Shown here: positions 10,045-25,100 of the stretch, piece after piece
Layout of the letters: every line of letters begins with the position of its first letter
Position numbering within the stretch: position 1 is the first letter of the stretch
Assembly: GCA_015350385.1 (NCBI GenBank)
Contig: WNKI01000005.1
Coordinates: forward strand, 1,187,906 to 1,251,905
DNA length: 64,000 bases
Reading direction: 5' to 3'
Source of the DNA: Aculops lycopersici
Lineage: Eukaryota > Arthropoda > Arachnida > Trombidiformes > Eriophyidae
Program-made: the position numbers and the translations under genes
Notes under the pieces: generated by a model
The model's database searches: none
What the model was told of the DNA's origin: nothing
Seen by the model: the letters and a program-made list of their open reading frames with translations, nothing else

Positions 10045-13000
10045 TTATATTTCTAGATTACGTTGATGATCGAACGATTGGATTAGTTTGCTAACTCTTG
10101 GCCTCTCACTTTCTGTTGATGCTATTGTCGTCGCGGTAGCTTGATGAGTTTGGTTATTCAACTGGTTGTTGCCAAGTTTTATCTGTCTAGCTGGAGTTTG
10201 TTCGGGAGTTGCGTAGGCGTTTAGGTCATAGATGTGCTCGCTAGCTGACGAGGCGGTCAGATCTTGCAGGTGGCTGTTGAGGATAGTGGTTGCATCATCG
10301 TAATGACCGGCCAGTGGAAAATTTCCGTTAGCATAAGTCAATTGTTGTCGTTGCTGTTCCACCAAATGCCCGCTAGCTTGATAGGCGACGCGCTCGATGG
10401 CCATCCTACTGAGGTGGCTATCTATTGTGTTTCCTCCCATCGACTGAAGGTAGTGGTTACCACTAACAGTCGGCAGTGGAGCTTGAGGGCCAGCCGTGAA
10501 TGTCATCTGCTGACCATCGGTTGCCAGATAAGATGGCATCGAGAATCGGTTGTCCATCGTGGCGGCACTCATTTGTGATGAATCGAGGTTAAATGGATGC
10601 TCGTGTTGTTTGAACGATCTAGCCGCCACTTGGGGGCGCGATTGTCCGCTTAGTTTCGAGTTGCTGGCCCGATACAAACTCGTTGCATTACTTGTCGCCG
10701 CTGCCGTCGCCGCCGAATGTTGTCTCGGGTGCAGTGGTGGCTTGCTAGCCGGTGGTGGCGGCGGTGGTGGCCGTTGGTAGGTGGGATAGTGGTGGTCAAA
10801 ATACTGGTTTTGGTTGTCATTGCCGTAATGTTGGCCGCCTTTGATGAATTGGTTTTCATTGAACGAGGTGTCGATTCCGCGCTGGCGCATAAATTCTTCC
10901 ATTGCATCGTATGGCTTTTGAGGCTGCTGCTGGTCAATCATGTTTGAGTAGGTCACCTGCTGGCTGTCATTGTAAATGTAGTGTGGTTGCTGTTGGTGGT
11001 AGGATTGAGGTCTAGAGTTTCTGGAAAAACCCGGGTGACTCGGGCGCAAACTAGACCGATGCTGCTGCTGATGTTGCCTGCTTAGCGAGAGTCCAAACGA
11101 AGACGGCGACTCGAGCGGCTGGAGTGTGTGCTGAGTGGTCGCTCCCAATTGCGGCGAGACCAAACCGCTAAGATCGTAGCCGTCCAATGCGCTGAGCCCC
11201 GTTGTGTTGGTTTCGGAACTGGAAACTGTTTTCAAATGCAAACTCTTGCTCAGGTCATTGGCGCCTGTGAAGTCGGCCACTCGATGGTGTTGTTGGCGTT
11301 GGTTAGATTGGTGATTAGTTTTAAATTTGGACAGTTGTCGCAAGTTGGACAGCAACCTACTTCCGGTTGTGAAGGTCGCCCTAAGCGACGGCGACTCCGC
11401 ATTGTCCACTGATCGTTCATGATTATTACATTGCTCGTGGTAGGAGAATCGATCCTTGGGTCTATCATAAGGCGGCGCCATCATCATTGTCGAGCTCGTT
11501 GCCTGGTGCGACATTCTAGCTTGATCGTGACGTTGAAATGGGCCAAGTCTCTGCTGATATTGGTTGCTACTAATTATCGTGTCCAGAGCGCCGCCGGCCA
11601 CCACCTGGTGTCGCATTTGGTGGTGCACGAGGTCGTCGTCACTATTGCTATTGGTGGTGCTACTGCTGCTAGCCTGACTGCTGTCCTGCAAACTACTGTC
11701 CCCGTTGCCAAGTAAACCTAGAACGCTGCTCTTCTGGCTCGACGTTGATTGGGTGCCACTTTCTACTTTGCCGCTGACACTGCTTCCAGCTTCCGTCTGA
11801 TGTCTACCTGTTCGCGACGATTTGATGCTCAGCCGACGACTCAACTCGCGGCCGGCAGGTAAGTGGAGCGATTTTAAATGTGGATTCAATAGGAGGGTAA
11901 AGGTGACGAATAGGATGAGCGAGCAACCAATGAGGACGCTAACGATCAATAGCGACTTGTGGGCCAGTGATGGAGTGAAGCGCCACTTTGCAAATTCAAT
12001 CAGCGATGAGCCTGACCCCGAACCTGAAGTCGCAGCCGCCGCTCTCTGTCTTGCTCTTTCCTGTAGGTTCACTTGAACAGGGCACGAATCCGATTGGCCC
12101 ACTTGATTCGAGATCGAACACCTGAGCAACTGACCGAGTTGCTCCTGCCAATTGTCACCACTTAGCTCAATTGAGTTCACCTGTCCACCGAAAGGTAATG
12201 GTAACTCGTTGCCGCTGCCACTGCCGCTGCTCATCGCGCCACTACGAATCATGGGCGCTGCTATTGGCCGAGGCAACGTCGACGGACCGGAAGCTTGACG
12301 AGTGACTCGATAGTGGGAGGCGCTACGAGTTTTGAACGGGCGGTTTCTTCCGTAAGGAGTTGGCATTAAGTCGCCCGTGGAAACGTCCAAAGTCAATAGA
12401 CTCAACTGGAAGGGATTCAGCGAGGTTTTGGTGTCCAAGCGGCGGATTAAATTTATGACTAGAGTTTGGTTCTCGTTTGCATACAAGAGCGATGGCCTAG
12501 CGTCCAAAGTATCACGTGACTTTGAGCTGCTGATTGAATCGAACACATGGGATTCAGGTAGACGAGCTTGATTAAAGGACCACTCGAAGGTGAGATTTTG
12601 CATGGGGTTTCCGTCTCGAGCTAAACAGGCAAAAGTTATCAGGTTTTTGGTTACGGAGGGGTGCTGTTGCGCATCTAGTTGCTCGTCTAAACTCGTCGAA
12701 GTGATTGTGTCAATCCTATTCACCTGATGCTCGTCTCCCACAGATTGTCTTCTATTTTGTCGCTTGTCACGTTGTTGCTGCTGCAGGTTGGCTCTGCCAA
12801 CCGAAGAGTGCCGTAGAATTTGTTGTTGTTGCCGGTGCTCCTCCGTTGACCTCACCTGACGCTGGTAATTGTTGAGAAATCTCAACAGCAAAGAGTTGAA
12901 CTTTTCCCAAGAACCTTCGCCGTTTTGCTTGCCCATTGGACTGCTCGAGGCCATTGAATTTGCGTGCTCCTCCGAAGGCAAACCATTGCTCGCGTCGTCC

Positions 13001-16000
13001 ACAGCAAGCAGGTCCATGGCTGAGCTCTTGCCACTCTTTTCCTGTTGCTCCAGAATCGAGGCGAATATTGAATCCCTGAAAGAGTCGCCCGAAAGGCTGG
13101 CGTAACCTCCACCACCTGCTAGGAGCTTGGCGCTGCGAGCCAGTGGGGCCACAACGAGCATCTTTCGCAAGCCAATGAAGTCCTCGCTGCTCTCGCGAAC
13201 AGCAAGCGAGTATTCATCCTGACTAGTGGCCTTGAATGGTTTTGGGGGCAAATCTGGATTGTTTGTGTTGTTTCCAAGCGCATCCGGCGAGGGCGCCACT
13301 GTCACGTCCAGCGAGTGCAAGTGCAAAGTGGCGCACGAAGGTTTGTCTGTGTTTATTTAAAGTTGGTTTGGTTATATTTTGGATAGTGGAAATGATAGGC
13401 TCAGTTTGGTTAGCGGCAAGTCTATTATAAATTGCCGACAGCGAGCTAATTGGCTAACTGTCTAGATTGACTCGCTAATTAGTTTTTGGAGAAGAGAAGA
13501 GAGAGAGTGGGTGAGGCTCGAAAGTGGTGACGCAGAGGACACCAAAGGAGAGAAATAAGAAAGGAAGTCACGAAATTGGTTGAAGCAACGACGATGCCGA
13601 GTCCAACTCGCCGATACAAAAAGACAAGAAATTTGAGATTAGGTTTGGCCTGTAGAAGTGCGAGATGGCACGCGCAGATGTTGCTCTTTTGGTTTGGATA
13701 TAAACAAACTTCTAGAATAGCTTAGAGAGTCGAAGACGAATACGACGACGACAAAGTCATCACTGACTGCTATCGACATTGCGAGCATAGTGGTTGCAGC
13801 GGCAGCCGGAAGTTGACTGATCCGCATTATGCGCATATGGGACCTTCAAGTTTCCTCACTCTCTCTCTTTCTCGCTCTGTTAGTATTCGAATGTTTGTGT
13901 GCAAACCTACTGCCGCGATAGTATTAACATGGCGACAATACCAGCCATTGCAATAGCACAAGCTGATGCTTGTCAAATGCAAATTTGCAACGCTTTTTTC
14001 AGCGTTCCCCTCTATCTCTAGCGGAACTTTGGTGGCAACTGCAGTGTAAAAGAGCAGCTCTCACTATTGCTCGTCTAATTTTCAATTTCTACGCTGAGCG
14101 AACGCGCAGCACGCGCTTCGATGGTTGTGGTTGCAACTCGCTGTAGGGATACTCTAAAAAGCGTCGCTTAAGCCACTTCCGGTTCTGCATTCGCGCTGCT
14201 CATAAGTTGCAATGCCCGAGCCTGTCGCTATGCGCTCATTTGCTCGCATGGTAACGCAAGAAAAAATGTCGCGCTTCCCATTTTGGTTCGTTTGCTAGCG
14301 CCGTTGCTGGTTTGACTGGTTCACTCGCTTGCATTGGCTGACGTTGAGGTCGTTATGTTGGCTGTAAGCATAAACAAACAAACAAGCGCGTGAGTATGAG
14401 AGAGAGAGAGAGAGAGTTTAAACTCAAGCTTTTGGCTTGAACAAACCAGAATACTACCTGCTGTGTTTTGCTTTGGCTCATGCAAACTACCAACCACACG
14501 CCAAAGTATTAGCGAGTGATCCAAAAAGACTAAATCTGACCATTGCTATGGTGTAATGCACACTCGCTGATTTGAACACGCAAACTTTCGCCGGAAAGAG
14601 GAAAAAAGTTAATCTCTTCTCGTGTCTATCTTCCAATTGCCAGTTTGTGTTGCCACCAGCTCTACAGTAGCAGGCGTTTAAAAATCAACCAAACACAAAA
14701 GTTTAGACTATACTTACATAAAACATCCACGTAAATCGCCTGTCGCCGCAAACCCAATCGATTTGAAGCCTCGCAAACGTAATATCCCGCCTGGCGTCGC
14801 TCAATCACTTGATTGCTCAGATCCAGAAAGGACACCGAGCTTCCCTGAGTGACGCCCACCGATTCGCTTGCAAGGTGGCTGAGTTCTATTGGCGGCTTCA
14901 TGTTTGTGTTTGTGTTCAAGTTTGAGTTGGTTGTTGCGCTTCCGGTTTCGGTTTCGGTTTGCACAACGGCTGCCATTGGATCCATTTGATCCACAAGCAA
15001 CCATCTGAATTGAACGCGCGGCTCACCTGTGGCCTCGCAGCTCAACTTTGGTCCATTGCTTCCCTCGGCCACAACAACAGCAGCATCAGCCGAGCCGCCG
15101 GATGACGACGATTTGTCACCCGGTTGCAGTGGCGTATTTATTTGCACTCTCTCAGGTGGATCTGTCATTTGCAGTTGCGAGATTTCCGTTTCCGGTTTTC
15201 GTGGGCGTGTTTGTTTCGTTTGTTTCGTTTGTTTCGTTTGTTTCGTTTGTTTCGGTTCGGTTCGGTTGGTTGGAATTGGGTTTCAAGTTTAGAGGGGAGG
15301 AGGGGGAAAGGTTAGTGGCGTGATTAATGGACAACTGCATGGTATAGTATATTATACTATATCATTATATTGAAAGTGTATCGTTACAGATGGGGAATAA
15401 GAAGAATACTCACATTGCACTATGAATTTGGTTGTACTTTTCACCGCCGGACCCATTGAATTTGCGCCGCTTTGGCAGGTAAAATTGGAGCTAGATAGAA
15501 AGTGGCGCCTTTCTCTTAGTTTCTCGCGCGTTTCAATGGGCAAAAATTGAAGCACCAACTTGGACTCGATGCCCTTGAATTGATTTCGCTCTGGAAGTTC
15601 GTCTTGGAGCGAGCGTTCGATTTTATAACTGACAAATTGATTCATTGGCAGGTTTGCGCTGGTCACCGAGTGTTCCTCTAGCCTCTCGTTGTTGCGCAAC
15701 CAGTCTAGTTGGCACAAAGGCTCGCACTGCACCTGACATGTGAGTTCCAGTCGACTATTGTCTAGTGAGCTAGACAACTCCTTCGAACCACCTGCTGTCA
15801 CTGGCTCCACTTCCGGCCAGTAGGTGCGCGGCCCGAGTGGCTGGACAAAAGATGGCGCCAGTGCAACTTGAAGCTGAAGAGTGGTCGATGCAACTCCACT
15901 CTCGTGCCGACTTGAGCTTGAAATGCCGCCGCCACTGCCGAGTCGATTCAGGGCAACGCATGAATAGTTTCCCTTGTGGGCCAATTGAATTGAAGCCACA

Positions 16001-19000
16001 AACAAGTACCTCCCCGAGGCCACGAGTCTCGTGCTTTGACTCGGACTTTGCTGTTGGTGGCCGGTGCGCTGGAATTGCCGATCGCTATCATTATTGTCGT
16101 CGCCTGAGTTGGCGCCGCTTCCATTGATCTCGCCACTCGGCGTTCGAGTTTCCGTTTCGCCAACTTGGCGCCGAGTTCCTCCAACTCGTTGGCCAGATAG
16201 CATCTCAATTGGATTAGCATTTGAACTTCCACTTGTTTGTTGCCGTTGGTTTTGGTTGTTGGAGATTTCGGTTTGCATTGTCATTGGAGACAACGACACC
16301 GACGACGACGACGACGATGGCGCATCAATCGACTTGCCATCCTTGAGCCAGAGCCAAACGTTTGCCTTTGGCTGGCCCAAGTCGTGGGTTATGCACTCGA
16401 GCATCAGCTCGGCGCTCGCCGGTTCCACTAGCGTGTTCCGTCTATTTCTAAACTGTCGTTGCTCCCCACCCGCCACGCCCACGTCCTCCAACTCCACACT
16501 GCCCGCGACCGCAACCGGCGGTCGGCCAGTGGCGAGAATCTGTCGCCGGGTGGCGGGGTCTCTGACGGGAAGCACGAGCGAGGGTCCTGTATTCGATGTT
16601 CGTACATGTATCGGGAATGTAATCGATGGGGAATATTGGGAATTTAGTAGGTTAGCAAAGAGATGGAAATTCATGGCAAATTGTTACGAGTTTTGAGAGT
16701 TCGAATGGGAACAGTAATGGTGGTAGTGGTGCTTGACGAGTGGACGGCAAACACATTAAGTGGATTGAGTTACATAGACAACAACAACAAACGAAGGCAA
16801 AACTTGCCACAACTATTCCGGTCAAGAGGGAGACGAGAGCGGGAATCAAATCAAATATTGTCTCTGCTACACTCAACGAGCAGATTTATCCGCGCGTTTA
16901 ACTGGCTCGCTCACTCGCTTTACTCAGAGTCTACGAGTTGGCAAGACCAAAGCGCCAAGCTAGACGATGCTCAATCAAAAGCGGGGCAATATGACCGAGA
17001 GCACGTGCACGAAATTGTGGCAAACTTTTGCTTGGACATAAGCTTGACCGAGATTCAATATTATGGCTGCTGTTAGGGTGAGGAAAGGGCAAGAGGAGGA
17101 GGCACAAAAGAAGAGAGTTTGTTTCGGTTGGCCACAAACTGGGTAGCTAGTGATAGAACGGGGAAATGTCATCTCCCTTTGGTACAATCGTCGTTGCTCC
17201 GCTTATGGTGAAGCATGGGAACATTTGCCTTGCTCGTCTACTGCACCAGTGCATGAGAGCAAAGGTTGCTCAGTGTTTGCTTTAGCGCGAGATGATGACG
17301 CAACTGCAACGACAGCATTTGAGATCCAGCTAACTGATTGCAATGCTCCGAGGCGAACTCCCGTCGCAGGTAAGTTTTCTTCTGGGAAAATCTATTTGCT
17401 CGCCGCTGGTTCCGTTTGCCTGCAGTTATCATCATTGCTGTTTGTTATTACTACTGTTACTACTTCAGCTCGTTTGTTGTGAAGGTGGTCGACGTTGTTG
17501 TCGTCGGCGGCGTCGACGGGAAGCTCAATTATGTTGAGCCAAGTCGTCGGGCGGCTTGGCGACAAACTCCCGCTCAGGGGACAAACTCGGCGACGCCCTT
17601 CGCAGCAAAAGTGGAGCGCCGCCCTCTGTAGTTTGTGTTCGAGCAACCACAAGGTTGGTGGGCGAGCCCGTAGCCGAGTATGCTTCCCGAAGAATCTAAA
17701 CGCCAAGTCTAAGGCCGGACTTGGCTCAAGGCGATTCGAGCAGGATGGCGAATGGAAACCACAAAGGATCTATCCTATGTATCTGCATTTCTCCTGTATC
17801 CAGTTGGAATAAAAAAGGACCGAAGCCGGCGCAGCTTGGTGGTAGCCTAATGAGCGCCATTTGTCAACTCAACGGCCGCGAAACTTGACTAAAAGCTTCC
17901 ATTTCACTCGCTCTTTTGTCGCCTCGGGCTATTCGGTTGCTCTCGCTAGATGAACTTGCCGCAAAACTACCGCCGACGTTGGCTCAGCCGACAACACGGA
18001 GTTTTTTCCTTTGATAGAGGGGAAAAAGCTGGATGTTCATCTGGAAGAATGAGATCCTTAAGTTGCGTCGAAATACCGATGACCTTTGGCTGGCTGGCTG
18101 GCTAACTGGTGGCAAAAAAGTTTGCTCAACCAACGTGAGCTCCCGCAGCGAGAAACCCACACGCAGACTTATGATGATTAGGCAACTCGAGCATGAGACT
18201 GCGAGCCTAAGATGGAGGAAAAGTGCAACACTTTGAAGGGAGACTCTCGAGTGATCTTTTTGCGACACAGACATGCAAGCAAACCGCAATTACGTAACTC
18301 TCGGGTAACGTCTCAAAAATATAAGACAAAGTAGCGGACGAGTTGCAACGCAAACGCAGATCCTAGGCCGAAAGATTCGGGGGAGCGCACAAAACTCATT
18401 CAATCAGTATGCAAGTTTTAGGGTCACGCCCCCTCGGCCAGGAAACCCAAAATGCGGGGCCAATCGATGGGGCGGCTCTCTCTCACTCTTTTTCTCTCGA
18501 GTTGCTGCCACTGGCACCAACGTTAACCCTCTTCAAGTGAGCCGATAAATCATGCAACCACCAGGCCGATCGATCTGCTGGCTGCCGAGGCAGACAAGTG
18601 GTTGCTGTGGCGGCGGGTCAAAAGCACGTGCGTTGCGTTGACGCATTTGGATCATCGCGATTAGCTCGCATGGAGTGAGAGGAACGGAAGGAAATTGGGC
18701 CGCGACCACCACAAACACTGGCACCACCACTGGAGTTGCTCCATTTCAGCTCACTTCCAGCGCAAGCGTTTGCCGAGAGTCTTTGGTCTGGTTGTGCATA
18801 GCGCGGAAGTTGGAGTTAAACGCTGGCTTCGAGTTTGGCGCCAGCCGAGTGACGAGTAAGTCGAGCTCCGAAACTCAAGTCTCTGGCGACGACTGGAAAC
18901 TAGCTACTGGCAAGTAGCAAGTGGAAACCAGGGACGCAATCGAATCAATCGACTGACATGACGGCAGCACGACGACGACTGCTACTGAGTGCTTATATTA

Positions 19001-19093
19001 GTTGATTCATTCGTCCAATGCACCAACTGCTTTGTTGTTGCTGCTGGAATTCCGCCGGAATTGTAGTGGAAATCGGCAAGTGGAGTCGTTGTT

Positions 19094-19146
<53 letters not shown>

Positions 19147-22100
19147 CGTTGTGATGTAATCTCTTCGTCTGAGGCTCGTGCACAATGAATCCGAGGCTCG
19201 CGGCGCAAGAGGACTTCGAGTGAGTCTATCAGTGAGAAACGCGCTCTGTGTTGCCTGCCGATCCATTGAGCCGACAAGTGGTTGGCCTGCAAGTTGCAGC
19301 TGCCTCAACTGCCCACCACTGACCCAACGGCCAACTAAAGCCAGCGAGTGAGTTGAAGATATTGATCTTCATACTTTCCGCCAGCCGACCAACCAACCGG
19401 CGACTTATATATTAGTTTCGTGGCCAACCGGAAGTCTCAGGTGTTCGGGTTTAGTTGAGTGGTCGATGGTAACAAGAAGAAGACTGGTGGGGCTTCTTTA
19501 GTTTGCCGAGCTTTGGGTTGTTGTTTTAGGTGGCGCCACTAGTTTCGTTGGTTTCACAACAAAATCAACGTCGACTCAACTAAATTCGGCTAAACTTGAT
19601 ATTTCGGCTAGATAATTACCATTCAAATGAGTCGTCTACTCACTTGCTCGTTGGTCGGAAACTTTGCTCAACTAGATAGAGAATCCAAACTGCAAACTAG
19701 AAGAGAGAGAGAGAGTTCCGTCCGCTTGAACAGATTTGGTTTTAAGAGGAGAGAAAATTCCAACAAATACTGAGGCAGCAACCAGCGAGTAGAACCTAAT
19801 TGATGGTCAAGCAGTTTAGAGCAGTTGGAAGCTCCTCAACCGGAAGTTGAAACTTGAAGCTTGCTGCTAATTTAAACTCCATGAGTTGGTCGAGTTTCCA
19901 ACTGGCAAGTTGGCTTCTCACTGGATCCCCTTCAACTCGCTGAACAGACGACGAGCGAGAGGGTAGCTGAACGGAAAGTCATTGGCATTCCCTTTCTCTT
20001 TCCAAAACCATTGCCAACTTTCTCCTCCTGTGACTCTTCCATCTAAACTCTCCATCAAACGGAAGCCAGCAAGTTGGCCGCTCGGCTAGCGATCATTCAT
20101 TATATTTGATGATATCACATAGTCATCTTGCAACAATCGAGTCCACATCACACAAACGCACCAAGAGGAGCAACATAATAACCATTGAGTTTGTATTCCA
20201 GTTAGCTAGTGTGTTGGTGACTCCAACTTGGAGTGCCAATTTTCAAGTTGCTCAAACACATACACATAAAAGATTCACTTGCCTTGCCTCTATTGACCGA
20301 CTGGTTACTCGGTGGCCACGGCCGCCGAAGAACGCAAGGATTCGAATGCACGAACAAGTGGGTTTCGTCTCCATAAACTTCGGAGGCAAATTTTATGGGC
20401 TTTTGAGTGCTTGCTTGTGTGTCAAGTGAGTGAGTCACGCTGCAAGTATAAACGACTGAGGCCGACAATGGACCAAGTTGCCGCTAGATGGCCGCGAGCT
20501 GCCCATTTGCCGCGGATAGATTCATATAGTTGAGCTTTGGAACAAGAGTTTCAAGTTATGGGAAAGACTCGAGTGACAGACGAGCTGCTACTTGGCGTAA
20601 AGTGTCGCTACTTCTCAAATCCAACGAGAGATAGAGAGGAAGACAACAAAGATTTTCCACTCTCTTGTTTGTTTGCCTGTCCATTTGACAAGACGGATTT
20701 GTGTCGCTAGCGGTTTTTGTTTCTCTCTTTTCCTTTGGACATTTGATGGTTGTCTTCAAACGTCTCCCCCTGGCAAAGGGAACACAACGCAACGATTGGA
20801 GCACAATGCCCTTTAGCCCCGTTATATGTGCGTATCTCTCTATCGATCGGCTGTATGGTTTGTATCGCTTGTCGGTTTGTTGTTGTCGCAGCGAGAAAGA
20901 GAGGAAGCGAAGCAGAGAGACAGCGAGACAGTGAGACAATGGAAAGCGGATACATTGTGCGCCGCAGAAACAAGTGTTTGCTCGGTCGAGTCGAATCGAA
21001 CCATCGGAATCGAGCGGCAGAAGCTGAGACTTTGGGGCGGCAGAAGCAAGAGTGCGGAGGCAAAATATGAGCCAGCACAATAAAACAAACGGTTTGCCTG
21101 ATCGCTCGCCAACCCAAGGGATTAAGTTCAGCTCCTTGCTCTTGCTGCTTGGATACAAGTCCTTGGCCAATCGGTTCCCGTTACGCAACACGCTTATTGC
21201 TGGCGGCCAACTAATTGAAGCAAAAGAATATTAAGTTCCTCACTCTTTCTCTCTGTCCTCAAAGAGCACGCGTGCCAGTGCTAATTGGACCTGAGCCAAA
21301 ATCTGACGCATGAACAGAGCGCGCCAAGCGGAAGTCGCTCGGGCCAGATTGCACCAGCACTTGCCTCCAGGAAAGCGGATCTCTCGCTCCCTCGTTACGT
21401 TCACCTGCGCTTCCCCGACGCCAACGGAGGCCAATCAACTCGACTGCTCGCCTCGTTGGTGCGCGAGCGTTAATTTGGCCAGCAGGCGCGATATCCGCAA
21501 TGCCGCTGAGCTTGCCGGTTGGCTGACCAGCCGGCCAGGTAGCTAGGTAGGTGGCCTGCTGGTCGGTTAGCTGGCTGGCCAGCAAATTGCCTGGCTGCCA
21601 ATCATCGCGCACCGACGGTAGTTAGAGTGAAGGTGGCAGACGTGTAGACAAATGGACGGACAGCGGAGGAGAGGGAAAAATCTGGACTTGGCGCACAATT
21701 TGGATTAGATTAAACTGGCGGCTAGCTGCTCCACTGCAGAGTTTGCAGTCACACAATGGCCGCCTTGTTGGCGCGCTTATTGCCGCCACCGCCACTGCAC
21801 TGGTAAGTGGCGAGCGGCTAGCAAGCGAAAGTTTATCAGAAAGTAAAGTTGAACTGGACTGACAAGCAGGTGGGCGATTATTACCTGGCCAAAGTTTGGT
21901 CTTTGTCTCTCGGTTGGTCGGTGCAACAAAGAGACAAAGTGCCTTTGCGTGGCTAGTTAGCGAAAGTTGGAGCTACAGTGTGGTCTGCTCACTTACAGCG
22001 CGCAGCTTGCGCTTGCATTTGTCGCGCTCATCAACCAACTCGCTTGCCAGCGAGCTAACCAATTTGACCAACCAACTGTTAGCTCACCTGACTCGTCTGT

Positions 22101-25100
22101 TGCTAAGCAAACAATTTGTCCCTCATATGGACAAATTGCAAACAACCAGCACCTACTCACTGGTAGGAGTAGAGGGAGAGAGAGGTGAAAGACCGGAGAG
22201 TAAAAGGGATCTGTTGTCTCTACTTACCTGGCGTATAGCTGAGCTGTAGCTCAATTTGCTGGCTCAACTCGCTAGGACCGAGGGAGTTTTGCGCCGAGCA
22301 AGCGAATTGCGTTGACCGGAAGTCAGAGTCGAGCGCACTGAGCTCAAGTTGATCCTCTTCGCTTTCTGACACCAATTGCCTCTTTCCATCTTGCGTCCAT
22401 TTAAACCAAGAAAATTTCAGTATCTTTTGCGGTTGAGCCTCCAAAACTTCGCATGCAAACACAAACGAGTGGCCAGGTAAAATGAGCTCCTGGCTTAGAT
22501 CTATTTCAACTAGTTGCTGGTTGACATTGTATTTTGTATGCTTGAAGTTTAGCTGCTGTTGTATCTTTCTTGTTGTTGTTGTTGTTGTTGTATCATTGCC
22601 TGTTCTTTTGGCTTGCTTTTGGTTGGTCGATTTTTCTTGCGGTAAACTTAACTCCTCATTGGAGTTGAGTAACTTGTACAACTTCAATTGAACCGTTGGC
22701 TTAAAGTTAACCTCTAATCTAAAGGCGTCGTTTGAACTAAGGCGCTCGCTTGGGCCCACCAAGTTGGCAAGCTGACACTCGTACAAGCCAGCGTCGCGAC
22801 GATTCACCTGTCTTATCGTGAGCACCGGATATCCGGTGGCAGTCACTGATTCGAAGAGGCGATTTTGGCCAACTTGTCGCTTGTTGGTGGTTGCTGTTTG
22901 TGGATACAAATCGCTTGCTAACGTTGAGGAGTGTTGCCTCTCGACACTCAGCAGTTGGCCGTCGCGAAACCAGCGCGTTGAGTTGGGCAAGAAGTCGCTT
23001 GGATTTGCTTGGTAGATGCAGTAGATGCTCACATCCTCTTGGCGTATAACAGGCGGTTCCAGTTGGGCTAGAGAAACTTGGCCACTGGTACCGGCCTCGT
23101 TCATTGTAACGCCGGCCGCAGGTTCCATCATGACGATGGGCGCGTCTGTTGTGCATTTGTATTTAGATTTTGGTTTGAGTTTGAGGGTTGGGTTAGTTTG
23201 TTTTATTTTGGTTGGTGGTGGGGTGTGTGTATCGCGGCTGCACAGTCACGTAAAGCAACTCAACAGGACGCTTGAGAAGAAAGTCGTGTCAAAAAAGCCT
23301 ATACTTACGCTGCACTTGCAACTCAATCGTCTTGCTCACTGGAGATAACATTGGCTTATTTTGCGCCTGACAAGTTATCTGAGACTTGTGCTCGTGGCGC
23401 GACAACTTGATGGACAAATACGCGTGAGTATTGAACGTTTGTCCATCTTGATTTTGGTGCACTTGTTGTCGTTGAAGCAGTCGCTTGTGGCGCAACCTGC
23501 TCCCATTCACCTGCGACGATGAAATTGGCAAGCTAGAAGCAGGCGAGTCGCTTAGCTGCCCTATGGGCTCGTTGCCATTGAACCAGCTTATGTTGGCAGG
23601 CGGCCGCGAGTTGTAAGCGATGCACTCCAACTCGACCAACTCGCCCTCCTTGAACACCTGTCCGCTGGCTAAAGGTGAGCTTGCCATTGAGTCGCCAGCT
23701 GCAACCTGCTGCTGTTGGTTTGTAGCCAGCTGATGCGCCAATTTGTTCACCCTCGAGACAAACAAGTCTAGCGAGCCAACGCCGACTGTTTGTTGTTTTT
23801 GTTTTTGTTCGTGTGGTTCGTTGCATTTGAAACATAGTTAGAGTAGTAGTTTTTTTGAACAACGTTAGGAGTTATTTTATACTTCCGGTTCTGTTTTGGA
23901 ATGTTTTGGCTGTAAGATTTCTGTGCTTAGACAAGAGCTACTTACCATTCAAGTCGATAAACACGTGGGAATCCAGCGACGATTTGCGCGAACTTCGTGA
24001 CTCTTCGCCGGAAGTTGCACTCTCGCCTGAAGTCAACTCCTCGCTCGACTCCGCAGAGTCCTGCCTCCGTCCTCCTGGTTTAAGGTGAATTGGGGTTTCG
24101 TTCAGAATCCGAGCAGCCGGCTGGTGCATCTCCAGTGCCTCGTGCTCGATGTGACACTCAAACTTGGCGCCCAAATCGGCGCTTGTCAGCGAGTGGTTCA
24201 GGGGAACCTCGATTGGTTGCAATGTATGGTCGTTGGATTTGAGCAAGAGCTGATTCTGGTTTTGGTGCTGATAATTTGAAGGTGCATTTAACAGGTTAAT
24301 TGTTCTACCCGAGGCGTCAATTTTACGCCAAATTATCGACTTTGGCGCCGGGCGTCCGCCAAAGACCAAGCAGGACAAGCGGAGTTGTTCATTCTCGTTG
24401 TAGGGGCCAATTTGTTGGCCATCACTAACTGGGATTGGGGAACTTCCGGCCGCCGGAGCCAAAGCAGACGGAACAACAAGCAGCTGAGCTTTCTCAGGTA
24501 AGCTCAACATTTGGACGCGCACCAAGCTAATGCTCGGGCACTTGCCTCTCACATAAGTTACATCACATTTGTATAAGGCATCATCGGAGAGTCTCGGTTC
24601 CTCGATGATCAGCTTGGCCGCTGACAGGTGGCCGCCGGCAGGTGGTTGTTCGATGCCACCACTTGATCTTGGCGATGCCGAGGAGTCGGGCATCGTGAAA
24701 GTGGCCCGATTAATCAGGTCACCAATGGGCTTGTGCGGCGAGGGATCATTGGCACCTGTGTACAGGTAGACGCGCGTCCAGGGCAACTGATTACTATTGA
24801 CGTTGCCATTACCTGGCAAACCAGCGGAAGTTGGCGAGGTGGCGGCCAATGCGGAGAGGTCGTTGTGATTGGAGGGATGCTGTAGTTGGCTAGTGGTGGG
24901 CGAAACTAGTGGTTGCTGCTTGGTCCAGGTTATGTAATAGACTTCGCCGCATTGCTGCTGGTCAACTTGGCAGGGCAACTCGATGGGATCCGATTGGCCG
25001 GTGAGTCCGCGGACTAGATGGACGTCTGTTGTATGTGTGTCGAATGTTTATTTTTCATTTAGTTGTTTGTTTATGATGTAAGTTGCAAGGAGCAAGAGGA

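Larger units (their letters stand above)
16587..22227. other. Intron 4 of the large Ig receptor (5.6 kb)
   Basis: The longest intron of this gene. It contains a (TTG)n array at 19095-19146, a short GA tract near 19700, many tandem GGCTGGCTGG-like words, and a 10-bp-arm inverted repeat at 22112-22138. I looked for a nested gene on both strands and saw no frame with recognisable domains. Confidence 0.55.

Noticed and set aside
20556..21191. 211-residue minus-strand frame in intron 4 of the Ig receptor, with a hydrophobic segment
   Set aside because: Several overlapping frames on both strands cover the same Arg/Ser/Leu-rich DNA. There is no domain, signal peptide or start-context support, and no splice link.
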